Positions 54,201-64,000 of a stretch of DNA of 64,000 bases are shown in pieces. The stretch's first letter is position 1. Each line of letters begins with the position of its first letter. The notes below the pieces were generated by a model, which was not told the origin of the DNA, ran no database searches, and was given only the letters and a program-made list of their open reading frames with translations. Source of the stretch: Parus major (taxonomy: Eukaryota > Chordata > Aves > Passeriformes > Paridae). The stretch spans positions 84,936,457 to 85,000,456 of the forward strand of contig NC_031768.1 of the NCBI RefSeq assembly GCF_001522545.3. The letters run 5' to 3'. The position numbers were made by a program, and so were the translations under genes.

Positions 54201-55995
54201 TCTTGTTCCTATTTTTCACTGAAAAACCATAAAGTCTTCCACACTTCTTTACATCTTTCACCTGCTGTAAAACAGGGTTACATATACTGAAGCAGATACA
54301 AAGCAGAAGGGAAATGCTTTTGGACGATCTCTTTAATGTTAGGTTCCAACACGTGATAAAAATCAAGCCATTTATCACTTCAGACATGAATCAAAGCCAA
54401 CTCAGTCACAGATGAGCAGGGCCTAGATGGAACTCAGCACTGCCTTCCAGCACTGCTGTCTAAATGCAGGCTGAACTCCCCTTCAAGCAACACTGGAGAG
54501 AGGAAAAACTGAAGTCCAAGGTATTTACTGTGATCAAAGACAGGGTTTTTTTTTGTTTTTTGGGGTTTTTTTTACTATTTTAAACATTTAATGGGATATG
54601 AGAAATGCTCATCTGGTGTGACAGCCTGACATTCTGGACAGATAGCAGCACACTGTCCATCATAAACTGTCCCTGACAGAGGTAGTTACAAATCATGGTG
54701 AAGACAGCTTCAAACTGAGTTTTAAGGGATTCCTTTCCATAGTTTAAAAAGAATGGCAGTATGGGACACTGATTCAAGAACACCTAACTTCACCAAACAT
54801 TTACACAGCATTTCTTACTATATATTTTTAAAAGTAAACCCTGACCTTTAAGAATTCTGTCTCATACTGAGACAGAAATTATTAATTATTTGAAACCATA
54901 GAAAATTTACAAATGGCTAATTAGAAAGTGCTCAGACAATATGCAAAGCAGTGCATATATCAGCAAAGGTGATATAACTGAAAACTTGTGAATTTGCACC
55001 TTTGTCTATGTTACAGTCTAACTGGTATCAAGGATACATTTAACATATGGGTATGTGTTTTTCAACAACATCCACCTAAATACATAACATGCCAGTCTTA
55101 AAAGTAACGTTTATCAATCCCTTACCACTCCAAAGACTGGGAAAAATCTCCATAGAGACAGGAGCTATAACAAACCCAGAAATCCTGTGAAACACAGAAA
55201 TTCTATGAAATCTAGTTTTGAGACCCAAGAGCCAAATCTGAACCATCTTCAAACATCTTTTCTTATAAGGAACAAAACTGCTAGTCACACAATTAACATT
55301 TAAAAGGAAGTTGGTTCTTTTCTGAATTTTGTTATTTTAGAGTGGACAGACTTCTCTTAAGTTGCTCTAAACATGAATATTATACTGCTCTTCCATTCTT
55401 GCAAAACTTCTCAGACATGATGGCTGGGTGATATAGGCCAAAGAGGAACTGGAAACAAATTCAAAGTCATTAAAGAATGCCTTTCCACTTCCCTCTACAC
55501 CTTGGCCACTTCTTATATTTCTTTCCCACACAAATGTCAGAAAAATATTAATATAGTGTGAAACTGTTTTTAAGTAGAATACACAAGACACCTTCTGTAA
55601 ATCATCAGAAAAGTACAGAGCAAACTAAGATACACTTAGCAGGACCCAAAGCCAGAAAAGGATCACTTTAAAATCTGATAAAATTATTTAGTGAATTCTA
55701 TTTTCATGTTCCTGCAACAGATTAAATTTTCTGTAAACATTAACAAGTGTAGCAAATTGAGGTCTACTTGCCACACACATAGTATTTGGATTTAACTACT
55801 GGGTTTATTAATATTTAGATATATTTTCCATTGCATATCTGAGCCCTCTTTGTAATGAAAGAGCAAATTAAGTTTTACACATACCTGTAAGACACAAATA
55901 TGCAGCTAAATACCGTTTTTCAAGGCCATCTTTATAGGTCTGAATCGCACCATAGATTGGAGGTAGAATGAAAATCAGGTTACTCACTGTGTTCC
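27223..55995 (-). CDS. ACER3: Alkaline ceramidase 3, exons 2-11 (5' partial, spliced)
   Basis: ACER3 is a seven-transmembrane zinc hydrolase of the ER and Golgi. It cleaves ceramides, preferring long-chain unsaturated acyl chains, to sphingosine and fatty acid. Ten minus-strand exons join without frame conflict: 55885-55995, 48920-48972, 44755-44807, 42545-42626, 41370-41405, 35254-35312, 31845-31946, 29344-29448, 27765-27810 and 27223-27276. The product matches my recollection of human ACER3 from N36 to the C-terminus with no length difference (232 residues). The motifs SWCFHMTL, LLDELPMIY and QFHAWWHILTGLGSYLHIL carry the zinc ligands (H81, H217, H221) and the S77 and D92 positions. No stop or frameshift interrupts it. 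Exon 1, which carries the start and most of the calcium-site residues (D19, W20, E22, N24 and E33 in human), lies outside the window. The length and motif agreement make another family member (ACER1 or ACER2) very unlikely. Confidence 0.97.
27277..27764 (-). other. ACER3: ACER3 intron 10
   Basis: 488 bp, the shortest intron in the window. More than half of it is a CR1 copy (27351-27621) inserted antisense to the gene. Confidence 0.93.
27351..27621 (+). mobile_element. CR1 LINE 3' end in ACER3 intron 10
   Basis: AATGATAGGATGAAAGAGGA, GATATTAAGAAGAAATTCTT, GAGGCACTGGCACAGGTTGC, CTCTAGTGGAAGGTGTCCC and CCAACCCAAACCATTCTGTG mark a plus-strand CR1 of about 270 bp, opposite to ACER3 transcription. 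Confidence 0.95.
27765..27810 (-). CDS. ACER3: ACER3 exon 10 (46-nt exon)
   Basis: 46 nt, completing S235 and ending in phase 0. It encodes L236-K250, LYTRTLFLKHRPKVK (human LYTRTLYLRYRPKVK). This is the positively charged C-terminal segment after the last membrane helix. The acceptor is CTCCTCAG and the donor GTAAGC. Skipping it would shift the frame. Confidence 0.95.
27811..29343 (-). other. ACER3: ACER3 intron 9
   Basis: 1533 bp. It contains a 15-nt A run at 28063-28077 and a TATG/TATA/CACA-rich simple repeat at 28421-28490. No exon-like sequence was found. Confidence 0.93.
28421..28490. repeat. TATG/TATA/CACA-rich simple repeat
   Basis: Interrupted alternating purine-pyrimidine microsatellite (TGTATGTATG, TATATATACA, ATATATACACACA) in ACER3 intron 9, likely to vary in length. 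Confidence 0.75.
29344..29448 (-). CDS. ACER3: ACER3 exon 9 (zinc ligands H217 and H221)
   Basis: 105 nt, completing R200 and ending with AG of split S235. It encodes A201-L234, beginning ALREKMPPVVGAVTQ and continuing FHAWWHILTGLGSYLHILL. The HxxxH pair supplies the second and third zinc ligands (H217, H221), the catalytic signature of the family. The acceptor is TTTCTTTCAG and the donor GTAAGA. A longer ORF over this position runs into introns on both sides and is not the real gene model. Confidence 0.97.
29449..31844 (-). other. ACER3: ACER3 intron 8
   Basis: 2396 bp. It contains a 24-bp perfect palindrome at 30014-30037. A 122-codon plus-strand ORF at 30042-30410 has no recognisable domain and is probably chance. 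Confidence 0.93.
30014..30037. repeat. 24-bp perfect palindrome
   Basis: Half-site ACAAATTACAAA is followed directly by its exact reverse complement with no spacer. The bases just outside (C at 30013, A at 30038) do not pair, so the symmetry ends there. Confidence 0.9.
31845..31946 (-). CDS. ACER3: ACER3 exon 8
   Basis: 102 nt, completing W166 and ending with AG of split R200. It encodes V167-L199, starting VYPWLRGLGYTSL and ending WNVDNIFCDKL. The sequence is strongly conserved with human, where the equivalent end reads WNIDNIFCESL. It contains the sixth membrane helix. The acceptor is CTCTCTAG and the donor GTGAGC. Confidence 0.96.
32313..32334. repeat. Poly(A) run, 22 nt
   Basis: The longest homopolymer in the window, in ACER3 intron 7. 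No retroposon body was recognised upstream on the plus strand. Confidence 0.9.
34326..34381 (+). mobile_element. CR1 or TguSINE1 3' tail fragment
   Basis: Carries ACTTGATCCTTGTGGATCTC, then TTCCAACTCAGAATATTTGA and GGATTCTATAAT. This tail is shared by some CR1 subfamilies and by the tRNA-derived TguSINE1. The part that would separate the two is missing. Confidence 0.75.
35254..35312 (-). CDS. ACER3: ACER3 exon 7
   Basis: 59 nt, entering in phase 0 and ending with TG of a split Trp codon (W166). It encodes I147-L165, starting IMYGTLVS and ending VLRSVYIVL. The MYG and VLRS.YIV motifs match human, and the segment is the fifth membrane helix. The acceptor is TATTTTCAG and the donor GTAAGT. Confidence 0.94.
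35313..41369 (-). other. ACER3: ACER3 intron 6
   Basis: 6057 bp of A/T-rich DNA. I see no mobile element that I can name and no exon-like sequence. Scattered ORFs of 60-99 codons have no domain features. Confidence 0.9.
41370..41405 (-). CDS. ACER3: ACER3 exon 6 (36-nt in-frame exon)
   Basis: 36 nt, phase 0 at both ends, encoding V135-Q146 as VYLDLKEPVFHQ (human VYLKVKEPIFHQ). It forms the end of helix four and the loop before helix five. The acceptor is GTTCCAG and the donor GTAAAT. It is too short to appear as an ORF and was found from the conserved KEP.FHQ motif. Skipping it would keep the reading frame. Confidence 0.93.
41406..42544 (-). other. ACER3: ACER3 intron 5
   Basis: 1139 bp, A/T-rich, nothing recognised. 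Confidence 0.92.
42545..42626 (-). CDS. ACER3: ACER3 exon 5
   Basis: 82 nt, supplying the last base of the split Leu codon and ending in phase 0. It encodes Y108-I134, starting YECFKYKNTVNYALL. The ECFK and KN.VNY motifs match human, followed by a diverged hydrophobic helix (the fourth). The acceptor is CTTCCAG and the donor GTAAGT. Confidence 0.94.
42627..44754 (-). other. ACER3: ACER3 intron 4
   Basis: 2128 bp, A/T-rich. Two overlapping ORFs of 92-94 codons on opposite strands near 43861-44304 show no domain. Confidence 0.92.
44755..44807 (-). CDS. ACER3: ACER3 exon 4 (D92)
   Basis: 53 nt, entering in phase 0 and leaving with two bases of a split codon (CT|G, Leu, where human has Met). 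It encodes L90-C106, beginning LLDELPMIYSCC. D92, part of the active-site hydrogen-bond network in the known structure, is present. The rest forms the third membrane helix. The acceptor is TTTTTGCAG and the donor GTAAGT. Confidence 0.95.
44808..48919 (-). other. ACER3: ACER3 intron 3
   Basis: 4112 bp. An isolated G/C-richer patch lies at about 46140-46390, with nothing recognised in it. Confidence 0.92.
48920..48972 (-). CDS. ACER3: ACER3 exon 3 (zinc ligand H81)
   Basis: 53 nt, completing a split Ala codon (position 72; Val in human) and ending in phase 0 with CAG before GTGAGT. It encodes V73-Q89, VGLGSWCFHMTLKYEMQ. It contains S77 and the first catalytic zinc ligand, H81, both conserved in the alkaline ceramidase (CREST) superfamily. 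The acceptor is TTTTCAG. Confidence 0.95.
49480..49600 (+). mobile_element. TguSINE1-like tRNA-Ile SINE, 5'-truncated
   Basis: The left half follows tRNA-Ile(AAT) from the anticodon stem onward: GTGCTAATAACACTAAGG, a B-box-like GGTTTGATACCC (intact form GGTTCGATCCC), then the acceptor-stem end. It passes into TTCATTTAAGAGCTAGACTT and a CR1-like tail (GATTCTTGTGGCTCCCTTCC, then ATTATGTGATTC). This tRNA-Ile plus CR1-tail design is that of TguSINE1. The A-box half is missing, so it is a truncated, inactive copy. Confidence 0.88.
52951..52980. repeat. (TA)n(CA)n microsatellite
   Basis: Compound dinucleotide repeat of TA then CA units, slightly interrupted at its right end, in ACER3 intron 2. Confidence 0.9.
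55885..55995 (-). CDS. ACER3: ACER3 exon 2
   Basis: 111 nt, entering in phase 1 (it supplies GG of a split Trp codon, human W35) and leaving after one base of the next codon. It encodes human-equivalent residues N36-T71, starting NTVSNLIFILPP and containing DGLEKRY. The first hydrophobic stretch is the first membrane helix, and the end begins the second. The acceptor reads CCTACAG and the donor GTATGT. Confidence 0.95.
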
Positions 55996-58900
55996 CTGTA
56001 GGACAGAAACATAAAGTAGAGATTTAGAATTGGGTATTATGCACCTTAACTAAATCTAACAAAATTACATTCACTCATTAGAGACAGGTTCAACAGTTTT
56101 CATTCAGAAAGTGACTCAGCAAGACACCACTGCTCTTCATCCCTGGTCTAATGGAAGGTGTCCCTGCCCCCAGCAAGGGGCTTGGAACTAGATGGTCTTG
56201 AAGGTCCCTTCCAGCACAAAACCTCCTAGGACTCTATCCTACATTCTACCCAATGCAAAGAAACAACATGTGTTGCAGAGACCAGAGAAAGCAATAAAAG
56301 CCAAGAGCCCAGTTCTCATACAGTGATTTAGATTTGGTTTGTTTTTCTTTTCCAAACTGTGCTGACCTAAGCAAAACTGCAATGAAATCCTGCAAAGTTT
56401 AAGTGAAACAAAAGGAAATGGTGCATCTCTCAACAGAAGGGATGCAGATTCAGCTTTTTAGCTTAACCACAAATCATAATTTTGAGAACAGAGGTTATGT
56501 TATGGGGATTAAATGCCATACAATTTTGGAAAATGAGCAAATCTGTAAAAAAAGGCTTATATAGAGTAAACTGCACATTTTCACACACCATCAGTTAAAT
56601 ATATATAAAACTGAAATCTAATTTGCAAATATCCAAATGAAATATACAATTTATGAAGCTATGAAGACAACTAACCCCCTGCCCACTTCTGAATTTTTTT
56701 ATTCAGCAACAAATCCCAGAAGCATTTCACATTTTAGAACAAAGAACAAGAGTGAGCAGGTCCTTTCTGGATCAGACCCCTAATTCTAGCAGATATTTTT
56801 CACGAATCCTACTTGCTAAGATCCATCCAAAAGAAAAGCAAAACATACCTAACTATGTTCATATAACCGTAAGGCATTGCAGCACCTCTAAGAACAAAAA
56901 TCCATACCTCACAGTTTTAAAGAAAATTCATACTCAAATGGGAAAAAGGTTATTTCAGAAAGCATGTAGCAGAAGTGTACCTAGCTCCCTTGAACAAGGT
57001 AGCTCTTTCATATTCTCACAAAGTAGATACAAGTGTCACTTTGAGACAGTCTTCTCAACCAGTTAAAAATCTCATCTGATTTTTATCAGAACTTCTTTAA
57101 ATCACTTCCTTACTGATTTAACATCATATCGTGCCCAAGCATGAATTTCACCAAGTAATAACAGTCAAATCAGATGTGCCAGAGATCTCACTCTTCTAGT
57201 CAGCTCTGAAGTTCCTCCATGTAAAAGAAGCCCAGCTGAAAACAAAAAACCTTCTGCAAGGATATACAAGTTTATACAAATATAAAGGCCTTTGTCATGT
57301 TTAAATTCTTCATGGAATCATTATCCTTTTACCACATTCCTACAGTGTTGCAATGGGTAGTGATTCCCTTTCAACAGAGACCACATTTGGAAGAAATTCA
57401 CTCAAATGCTGTTGTGTGACACGCTGACCATTGCCATGTCCTCCTGTAAATCATGCAAACACGTCACTGAACCTTGAGAAGTAGAATAAAGGTTACATAG
57501 TCTGGATAGCGAAACTTCTGCTTTCTAAAGCAGTGCTCAACCATTTTCAAGAGAAGTCAGTAGACATTATATAAATGTCACTGTTCAAGGTCACTTAGCT
57601 ATGAAACTGTCAAAAGCCTGGCAAAAATTCAAATATGAAACTGCCAAACAAAAGAAATACCATTATGTTTATCCACAACTGGGAAGGCACAGGACTGTGG
57701 AAGAGAGTTGCAGTAGGATAACAAACTTCAGATGGTTGTAAAAATGCAAAAAACAGATTCTCCTGTAGGAAAGGGAAGGGAAGGTTTCAACACTTCCTGT
57801 AAAGCTATAATTACGTTAAATTATTGAAAATTTATGAGCATTTAATCTGGGACCATCTTGCTGAGAGAGGAAATACCATAGACCTAATCTAGCTGTACAT
57901 TCCTGCCACTCCTTTTCTGCACTTTTTGGCCCGTATTTCTCAGAACATTTGCAGCATGGATTAGGCAAGCCTATCTGCAAACATACTTATTGAAAGTTGT
58001 GTACATTTTTTTAAAAGAGGAAATGGAGGCAGGGGAACAATAAAGTCCTTTGGCATGCTGCTAGCAAAATTACTTTTTTCAAGAACAACAACTCCAAGGC
58101 CTCTTGCAAACCCAAGGTCCCCAGGAATACATATTTCATAGAAGTCTAGCTAGTCTTTACAGGATTACCCTCACACAGAATAGCTTATAAATTCATTAAA
58201 AGGGATTTTTACTAATTTCATCAAAAAATGGCAGTTGGATATGCACAGAGATTAACAAAGAATATCAAGAAAGAAGAAAAAGGTGGCACAATGCAGACCC
58301 ATAACTCTAAAGTCATTTAACAAACAAGGATGTGAAACAAGTTTTGAAGGAAATAAATATGGAAGTTGAAAATGGGAAAACAAACTGTCAACAAAAAAAA
58401 AAATCTCATCTTTTTTCACTAAATTTCCTTTTTTTAAAATTGGGGGAACATAATGCATCAGAACACCATGGGAAAACCAGAGAATGGAGAAATTGCAACT
58501 AATGCAAGGGGCAGAAGATATGTAAAATAATTAAAGAAGAAATTATTGCTTACGCCTATAAGAAATAGGGTACATCAGCAATCTGATGAATGCACATGGA
58601 TAGACCCGGGCTTAACTCTGTACTGCATTCTTCTATTTCACTACTGGATTCCTTGAATACTGGACATGGGAGTGACTTAATTTTTCTTTAGTGTCCAAAG
58701 ACTGCTTCTCAACATTTTATCTTCAACATGTCCATCAACAGAAAGGCAAGCCACATTATCTGATGGAGAAATTAATGAACTTTCAGACTGAAATGACAAG
58801 AATAGGATTAAATATGATGGCCACAAACACACCTTTCAATGCGAATATGAATCCTTATTCCATATATAGAATTAATCTAATTGAAGAAGCAGAAAAGTGA

Positions 58901-61900
58901 ATTTAGACTGCATGATAACTGACCACAAACCATCACTGTATGCACCAAACTGCTTAAATTTATTTCCAGTAGAGACAGTGAAAATAGTTATGTCTTCATG
59001 CAAGTCAACAGTAGAATACACCGTTCTCTAGTAATTGATAGAACAAAAGAGAAAACTCATCAGGTGCAGAGAAGTTCCACTCAGATAGGAGTGATGAATG
59101 GGAGCCTACAGTTTCAGAAGGGACAAAAATTGCACAGCTCACTGAACAAAACGATGGCTGGATAGAACAAAACTGTGCTCTGTAAAGACTTTGTGGGTCA
59201 ATGCCAAAGACAAAAGGGAGCTGTTTGAACTGAAGGATAATACTGACAATGACTAAATAGATATAAACTAACCCTAAATAAATGCAGGCTAGAATAAAGA
59301 GGAAAGCTTCCCATTAGAGAGGAAATATTTACAACTGCTTCCCAACAGAAATGAGCAGCACGATGAACCTGCTTTCTGGGCGGAGCTCAGGAAGCTCCTC
59401 AATCAGATTACACGATATAGTAGCGTATTGGAGTGCTAAACCAGACCACATCCACAAAGATTATACATGGTACTAGGTACAGGGATAAATTAATGTCTAA
59501 TTGTGACAATGTGACTGACTGCACAAGTCTTTCAAGACTGTTTTAATGCAAACCATTGTTTCAAAGTAATGTTTTATTCATTGAGAGAACGCCATAAGGT
59601 ACCAGACCAAAATCAAATTTATGCAAAACATCTTTTCAACAAGCTTCTGTCTGTAGGAAGAACTGTATGAGTGTTAAACCACATCTGCTTCCCGTTCTAC
59701 AAATACAGCAGCAGAATCTGACAAGAGTTTTTCTAATGCATGTACATTCACAGTCATCTTCAGACCCTAAAAAATGTGTACTATCATTAACACACAAAGA
59801 CCTGTACACAAAGGCTGATCACAAATATGAAGAAAAATAATTTAAAAGGGAAACAGTTTCTACAGGCAAACACAGGTACAATGTACAGCTTACTGTTGCA
59901 CAGGCATTGTACACACAGTTGGGAAGGACAAAAATCGGAAGTACCTTCCATAAAATTTCCATTTTTCCAAATATTCCACACTAGAAAGAAATTGTTACAA
60001 TAAATTTGGATAAAGAGTCAAAAGAGACAAAAAAGTAAACTTGTAAATGAGTTATAAAATAGCATGTTCATAGAGGAATAATAAACAGGATGCAAAAAGA
60101 TAAGGAAAAACACGAAGTTAGAATTAAGATATTGTTTTCAGTGAGGAAGGAAAAGTGCTATCATAAAAAGAAGCTAAAATTAACATGTTCAGCTCCTGAC
60201 AAAGTGATCAGTGTTATTTATCCTGTTAAGAGAGGCTTTCTCCTATGTTTGTACACAGAATGACAGCAAGATCTAACAAGCACAAGGATCTGTCCAAATT
60301 TTAAAATGTTCTTGCTTTCTCCATCAAACAAATGAAGACTTTTCACTGTCTTATGGCTTTTACAAGACTCAAAACCAATAGAAATAAATGTTACCTTCAG
60401 AGAGGAAAGAAGAAAACACTTGCTGTTTAAATAATTTACTATATATAAAGAGCTCATTTAATATCAGGACTAGCAAACACAACGTTCACCACAGTGAGAT
60501 TTTTCAGCCGTCAGATTTTTCATTATAGTAAGATTTTTGCATCCCAATGCATCTCCCAAACAGGAGAAACGTATATACTTTAGCAAATAGAAGCCACTTT
60601 CCTAAGTTGCAATAGAATCAAAGGATCCCTTTAAGTAAAACAGAAGTAAACAAAAAAAGTTTTGAGGCTAAAAACATCCATTTCATTGGCTGCATATTAT
60701 GGTGCTCTGCACAGTCAATTCCTGGATCATGAAGCTTTCTTTTTCTATCACTGCAGGAAGAAATTAAAAATAATTATAAAAAACAAAGCCTGTCAGATGG
60801 CATCATGTAGAACTTGATTCATCTTTCTATCTGCTTTCAGATATAAGGAGCTCTATTTCATGGCTTTTGTTTCTGGAATCATCTCACACTGTTCTGGTGC
60901 AAACTACAGCTCATTATTAGAGAGTTTACTGAGTTGCAAGAAATTGCAAAGCAGTGCAATTCAGGCACATTTGAGAGCACAACCAACTACCATTACATAT
61001 GCTCTCTTGTTGAGAACAGCCAACTACACAGAATCATCTGGCTTGGCCACTACCTTCAACCTCGCGCTGTTTTTGCTTACGGCTTATCACCAGGAGGGCA
61101 GAGCAGCAATTAGATTTTCTCTTCCACCAGCCAGTTTTCATATATTCCACTTCAAAGTCTACAATAACTGCACTTCAGAGTGTTAGGAAATGAAAACTCC
61201 TGTTTCCATTTGATATTTCAGAAGGACCTCAAGGGGAGAAAGCCAAGTCATCCCAAAAGGAATTTTGCCAGTATGTAACTACTGGAATCCCTACCTGCTA
61301 ATGTGCATGAAGGATCAATAAAAAACTTCCTGTCACTCAGTGAAATACAACACAGTGTTACTGCAGGCTGGAACACAGGACCAATGCTGACTTAAAAAAC
61401 AAAATTATAAAAGAAAAATAAAAAAAATGTGAGTGTGGGGTGTTTATTTTTAAGTTAAAAGATCCATGACTTACGCTGTGTAATTCTCCTTTCCAAATAC
61501 TAAGCTAATCTTGATTTTGTTTACTGAGACATTCATTGAAGTTATAACTTCTGCAATTCAGCTGCAAATTGTAGTGGCCACCACACTTCTAATAACAAAA
61601 TAGGAAAAATACTGAAGGACACAAATACCAAAGGAATTACTGAACTGTAAAAGCTGTGTATAAAAGCCTCCTGAGGAACTATAAAAATGAGTACACATAA
61701 ATAACAACTCAAATCAATAGATCTTTACTGAGATTTCTAGGTCTTCCTAGGTATTTAAAATAATATCAGAAATCTGTATAGAAAGTTTGCATAGGTCATA
61801 GGAATTATAAAATTAAAAGACAGATAAAACAGCACAGAAAAATGTAATGAAGTACATTACAAAGGAATGCTGCATTAATCTAGCTCTGTATAGAAGTTTT

Positions 61901-64000
61901 CATACTATTATGAGAAATACTGTAAGGCACAAATGAGAGGGAGGAAGTAGACACAACTAAGCATACTACAAAGGAAAAAGAAGACCTGCAAAGGAAAAGA
62001 ACAGCTACCTAAATCTCAGCCAGGCAGAAGCTACAAGAAAGTAACGTGGAATCCAAAGGATTTACATGGGGGAAGGATAGAAAAGAAATATTATTTGCAT
62101 TACTAAAGAAGAGCATTCTGATGAGCAATAACAGGCTGAACCAAGGAAAAGGGAAGTTTCAGTAAAACACCTAGAAATCTAGGATTTGGCAGAAGCAACA
62201 TCTCCCAAAAGAAACAAGAATCCTGGAAGAGTTTCAAACAGAATGGACAACACACTGCAAGATACATAAAGAAAGCAATGCACTGAGGGTGAAGAAAGGT
62301 GGCAAATGAGGTGGGAACACAGGCTCCTTCCCAAGGCCAGCACCAACTCAGATGCATACCACTGGTGTGTGCACACCGTGTTCCAGTTGCACACGTCTCA
62401 GACCCAGCAGCAGCAGAGCTGCTTCCAGTAAGTCCAAGTGCTGGGACAAGGCCAAAAAAACTGAAGGCAACATTGCTGCTGCAGAGCTGGCCAGCTGGAA
62501 GGTTTAAGTGTTTAAAGTCAGCATGCAGGACAGGGCTTCTAGACCTTCTAGGCTGCTTCTCCCTTGTCGGGCCTCCATTTCTCCAGGATATCCTCCTGAA
62601 GAAATAAACCATTTCAGTGATATATTGGATTGGGGAGGGTTAGAGAGGCAATTTTAGAAAAAAAAAAATAATCATTAACAACACAATTTGATTTTTATTC
62701 CAGTGCACATTTATAAGTGGTTCCAACATGCTGTGTGAAGTGATACATTCTGATTTACGGTTTTACACTTTATATTCTAGCTGCAGAATTCCTTCCCTTG
62801 GCATTCATCATACTAGTCCAGCTAATACTTTTAGATGGTTTCAGTCTGATTACACTATTTTATGTTACACTAGTGCTCTTCAAAACAATCAAAATCTATT
62901 TAAAAGAGAAAGCTCTCGACACTGCTGACTAACAAAACACACACAAGTAAGCTCAGTTCAAACCTGTAAAGTGTGGGTGTATTTTCTTATGCACAGGCCT
63001 CTTTGGTATGCACGTCCTACAAAAGCCCTTATTATAAACTGCTTCTGAATTGCCCTAGGTCACAATTAAGCTATCCTTTTCCTTACCCCCATCTCCACAA
63101 ACTGCTTTGCTACTGTAGAGTGAAGGCATTTCAAAAACTACAACCTAACAGAATACTATACTAACACTCACCTTGCTTCTCATGCAAATTATACTAAAAA
63201 TAAATGAGAGAAATGAGAGAAAGCTAATACTTAACAAATTAGACAAATTAAAGCTCCACTTGTTCTTCATAAGAAACAAATACCCTTGACGGTACCCTTG
63301 CAATCCCAGAAAGACATTTATGCTTATAGTGCAAATTTAAATTTAAAACATTTATTGAGGGGCCAAATAATTTTTTGCTCTTTCCCCTCAAATCTAAAAC
63401 ACACTGATCACCTATTTAGTCTTCTTTACTGCAGGATCTAAGCAACCCCAGTCTTCTGGCTCAATATCCCTGCAAGACAGGCTGGATAAAGCTGCCTGAG
63501 TCACAAAGAAACCTGCATACGACTGAATTCAGGACACCAAAGTGCTCCTTTAGCCACTTGACCATCCTTAGCTGCCACAATAAAAATGAATGAGTTCAGC
63601 ACACCACTTCTCATAAGTAAAGCTTCAAAGCAGAAAGTACAGCCACAGTAGGAGCTGGGAACTTTTCCAGAAACAATGTTTCTGGAAACATTACTAATTC
63701 TCATGTTTAGCATAATGAACTTCTCCTCCTGGAATTCTTAAAGGCTATCACAAGTGAAGAAAAAGTGTCTAAAGCCCCAGAACTTGCACTGATTTTTTTT
63801 TTTTTTACATTTTAATTTTTTTAGAGGGATCTGTCTCAAAAACCAGTGAAGACTGAGATCAGCATGAACTGCTCTTCCCCAGAAAGCATTAAAAGGGAAG
63901 ATTAAAACTGTGGAGGACCAGCTGTGAAGTTTAATAGATAATAATGAAAGCAATTCCAATGAAAATATTCTGAGGTGATTGGCCAGAATAAAGATTGCTA
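55996..64000 (-). other. ACER3: ACER3 intron 1 (partial)
   Basis: At least 8005 bp. No exon encoding the ACER3 N-terminus and no CpG island is present, so the first exon lies past the right edge. It contains a CR1 end at 56143-56238 and an unexplained G/C-richer segment at 62103-62612. Confidence 0.85.
56143..56238 (+). mobile_element. CR1 LINE 3' end fragment
   Basis: TGGTCTAATGGAAGGTGTCC, CTTGGAACTAGATGGTCTTG and AAGGTCCCTTCCAGC, ending near AGGACTCTAT, mark a plus-strand CR1 end of about 96 bp, antisense to ACER3. Confidence 0.93.

Larger units (their letters stand above)
48973..55884 (-). other. ACER3: ACER3 intron 2
   Basis: 6912 bp. It contains the tRNA-Ile SINE (49480-49600), a 16-nt A run (50294-50309), a TA/CA microsatellite (52951-52980) and a G/C-richer patch at 52320-52680 that I cannot assign. 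Confidence 0.92.

Noticed and set aside
1..64000. CRISPR array, operon, phage or other prokaryotic system
   Set aside because: The DNA is vertebrate nuclear sequence with spliced exons and CR1 elements. No regularly spaced repeats were seen.

Overview
This window is vertebrate nuclear DNA, almost certainly from a passerine bird. Two signals support this. Several CR1 retrotransposon ends of the avian type are present on both strands. At about 49480-49600 there is a tRNA-Ile-derived SINE with a CR1-like tail, which matches TguSINE1, a family described from zebra finch and other songbirds. Nothing prokaryotic is present (no operons, no long uninterrupted genes), and most open reading frames in the window are chance ORFs.

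The one gene identified with confidence is ACER3 (alkaline ceramidase 3), on the minus strand. Ten consecutive coding exons, equivalent to human exons 2-11, lie between 55995 and 27223. All have canonical GT-AG junctions and consistent phases. They add up to 701 nt, encoding 232 complete residues, exactly the number from human N36 to the C-terminus. The catalytic zinc histidines (H81, H217, H221 in human numbering) and the conserved S77 and D92 are all intact. Exon 1, with the start codon, the first 35 residues and the promoter, lies beyond the right edge, so intron 1 is longer than 8 kb. The gene probably ends either just after the stop codon (AATAAA at 27176-27181) or through a very long 3' UTR reaching about 21035, where composition changes sharply next to an ATTAAA hexamer.

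Layout: 1-6497, probably the first intron of a minus-strand gene, containing one CR1. 6080-7320, a CpG island with a good minus-strand splice donor at 6497/6498, followed by a degenerate GC-rich repeat tract. By vertebrate synteny (ACER3 next to CAPN5 in the same orientation) this is most simply the CAPN5 promoter and untranslated first exon, but no CAPN5 coding sequence is visible. 7330-21030, intergenic DNA with several CR1 copies, one solo LTR and no recognisable gene. 21035-27222, the likely ACER3 3' UTR. 27223-55995, ACER3 exons 11 to 2 with introns. 55996-64000, part of ACER3 intron 1.

I found no undescribed multi-gene system. The most useful leads are the alternative 3' ends of ACER3, the degenerate repeat at the CpG island, the diagnostic SINE, a 24-bp perfect palindrome in intron 8, a solo LTR, and an unexplained pair of overlapping ORFs in intron 1.
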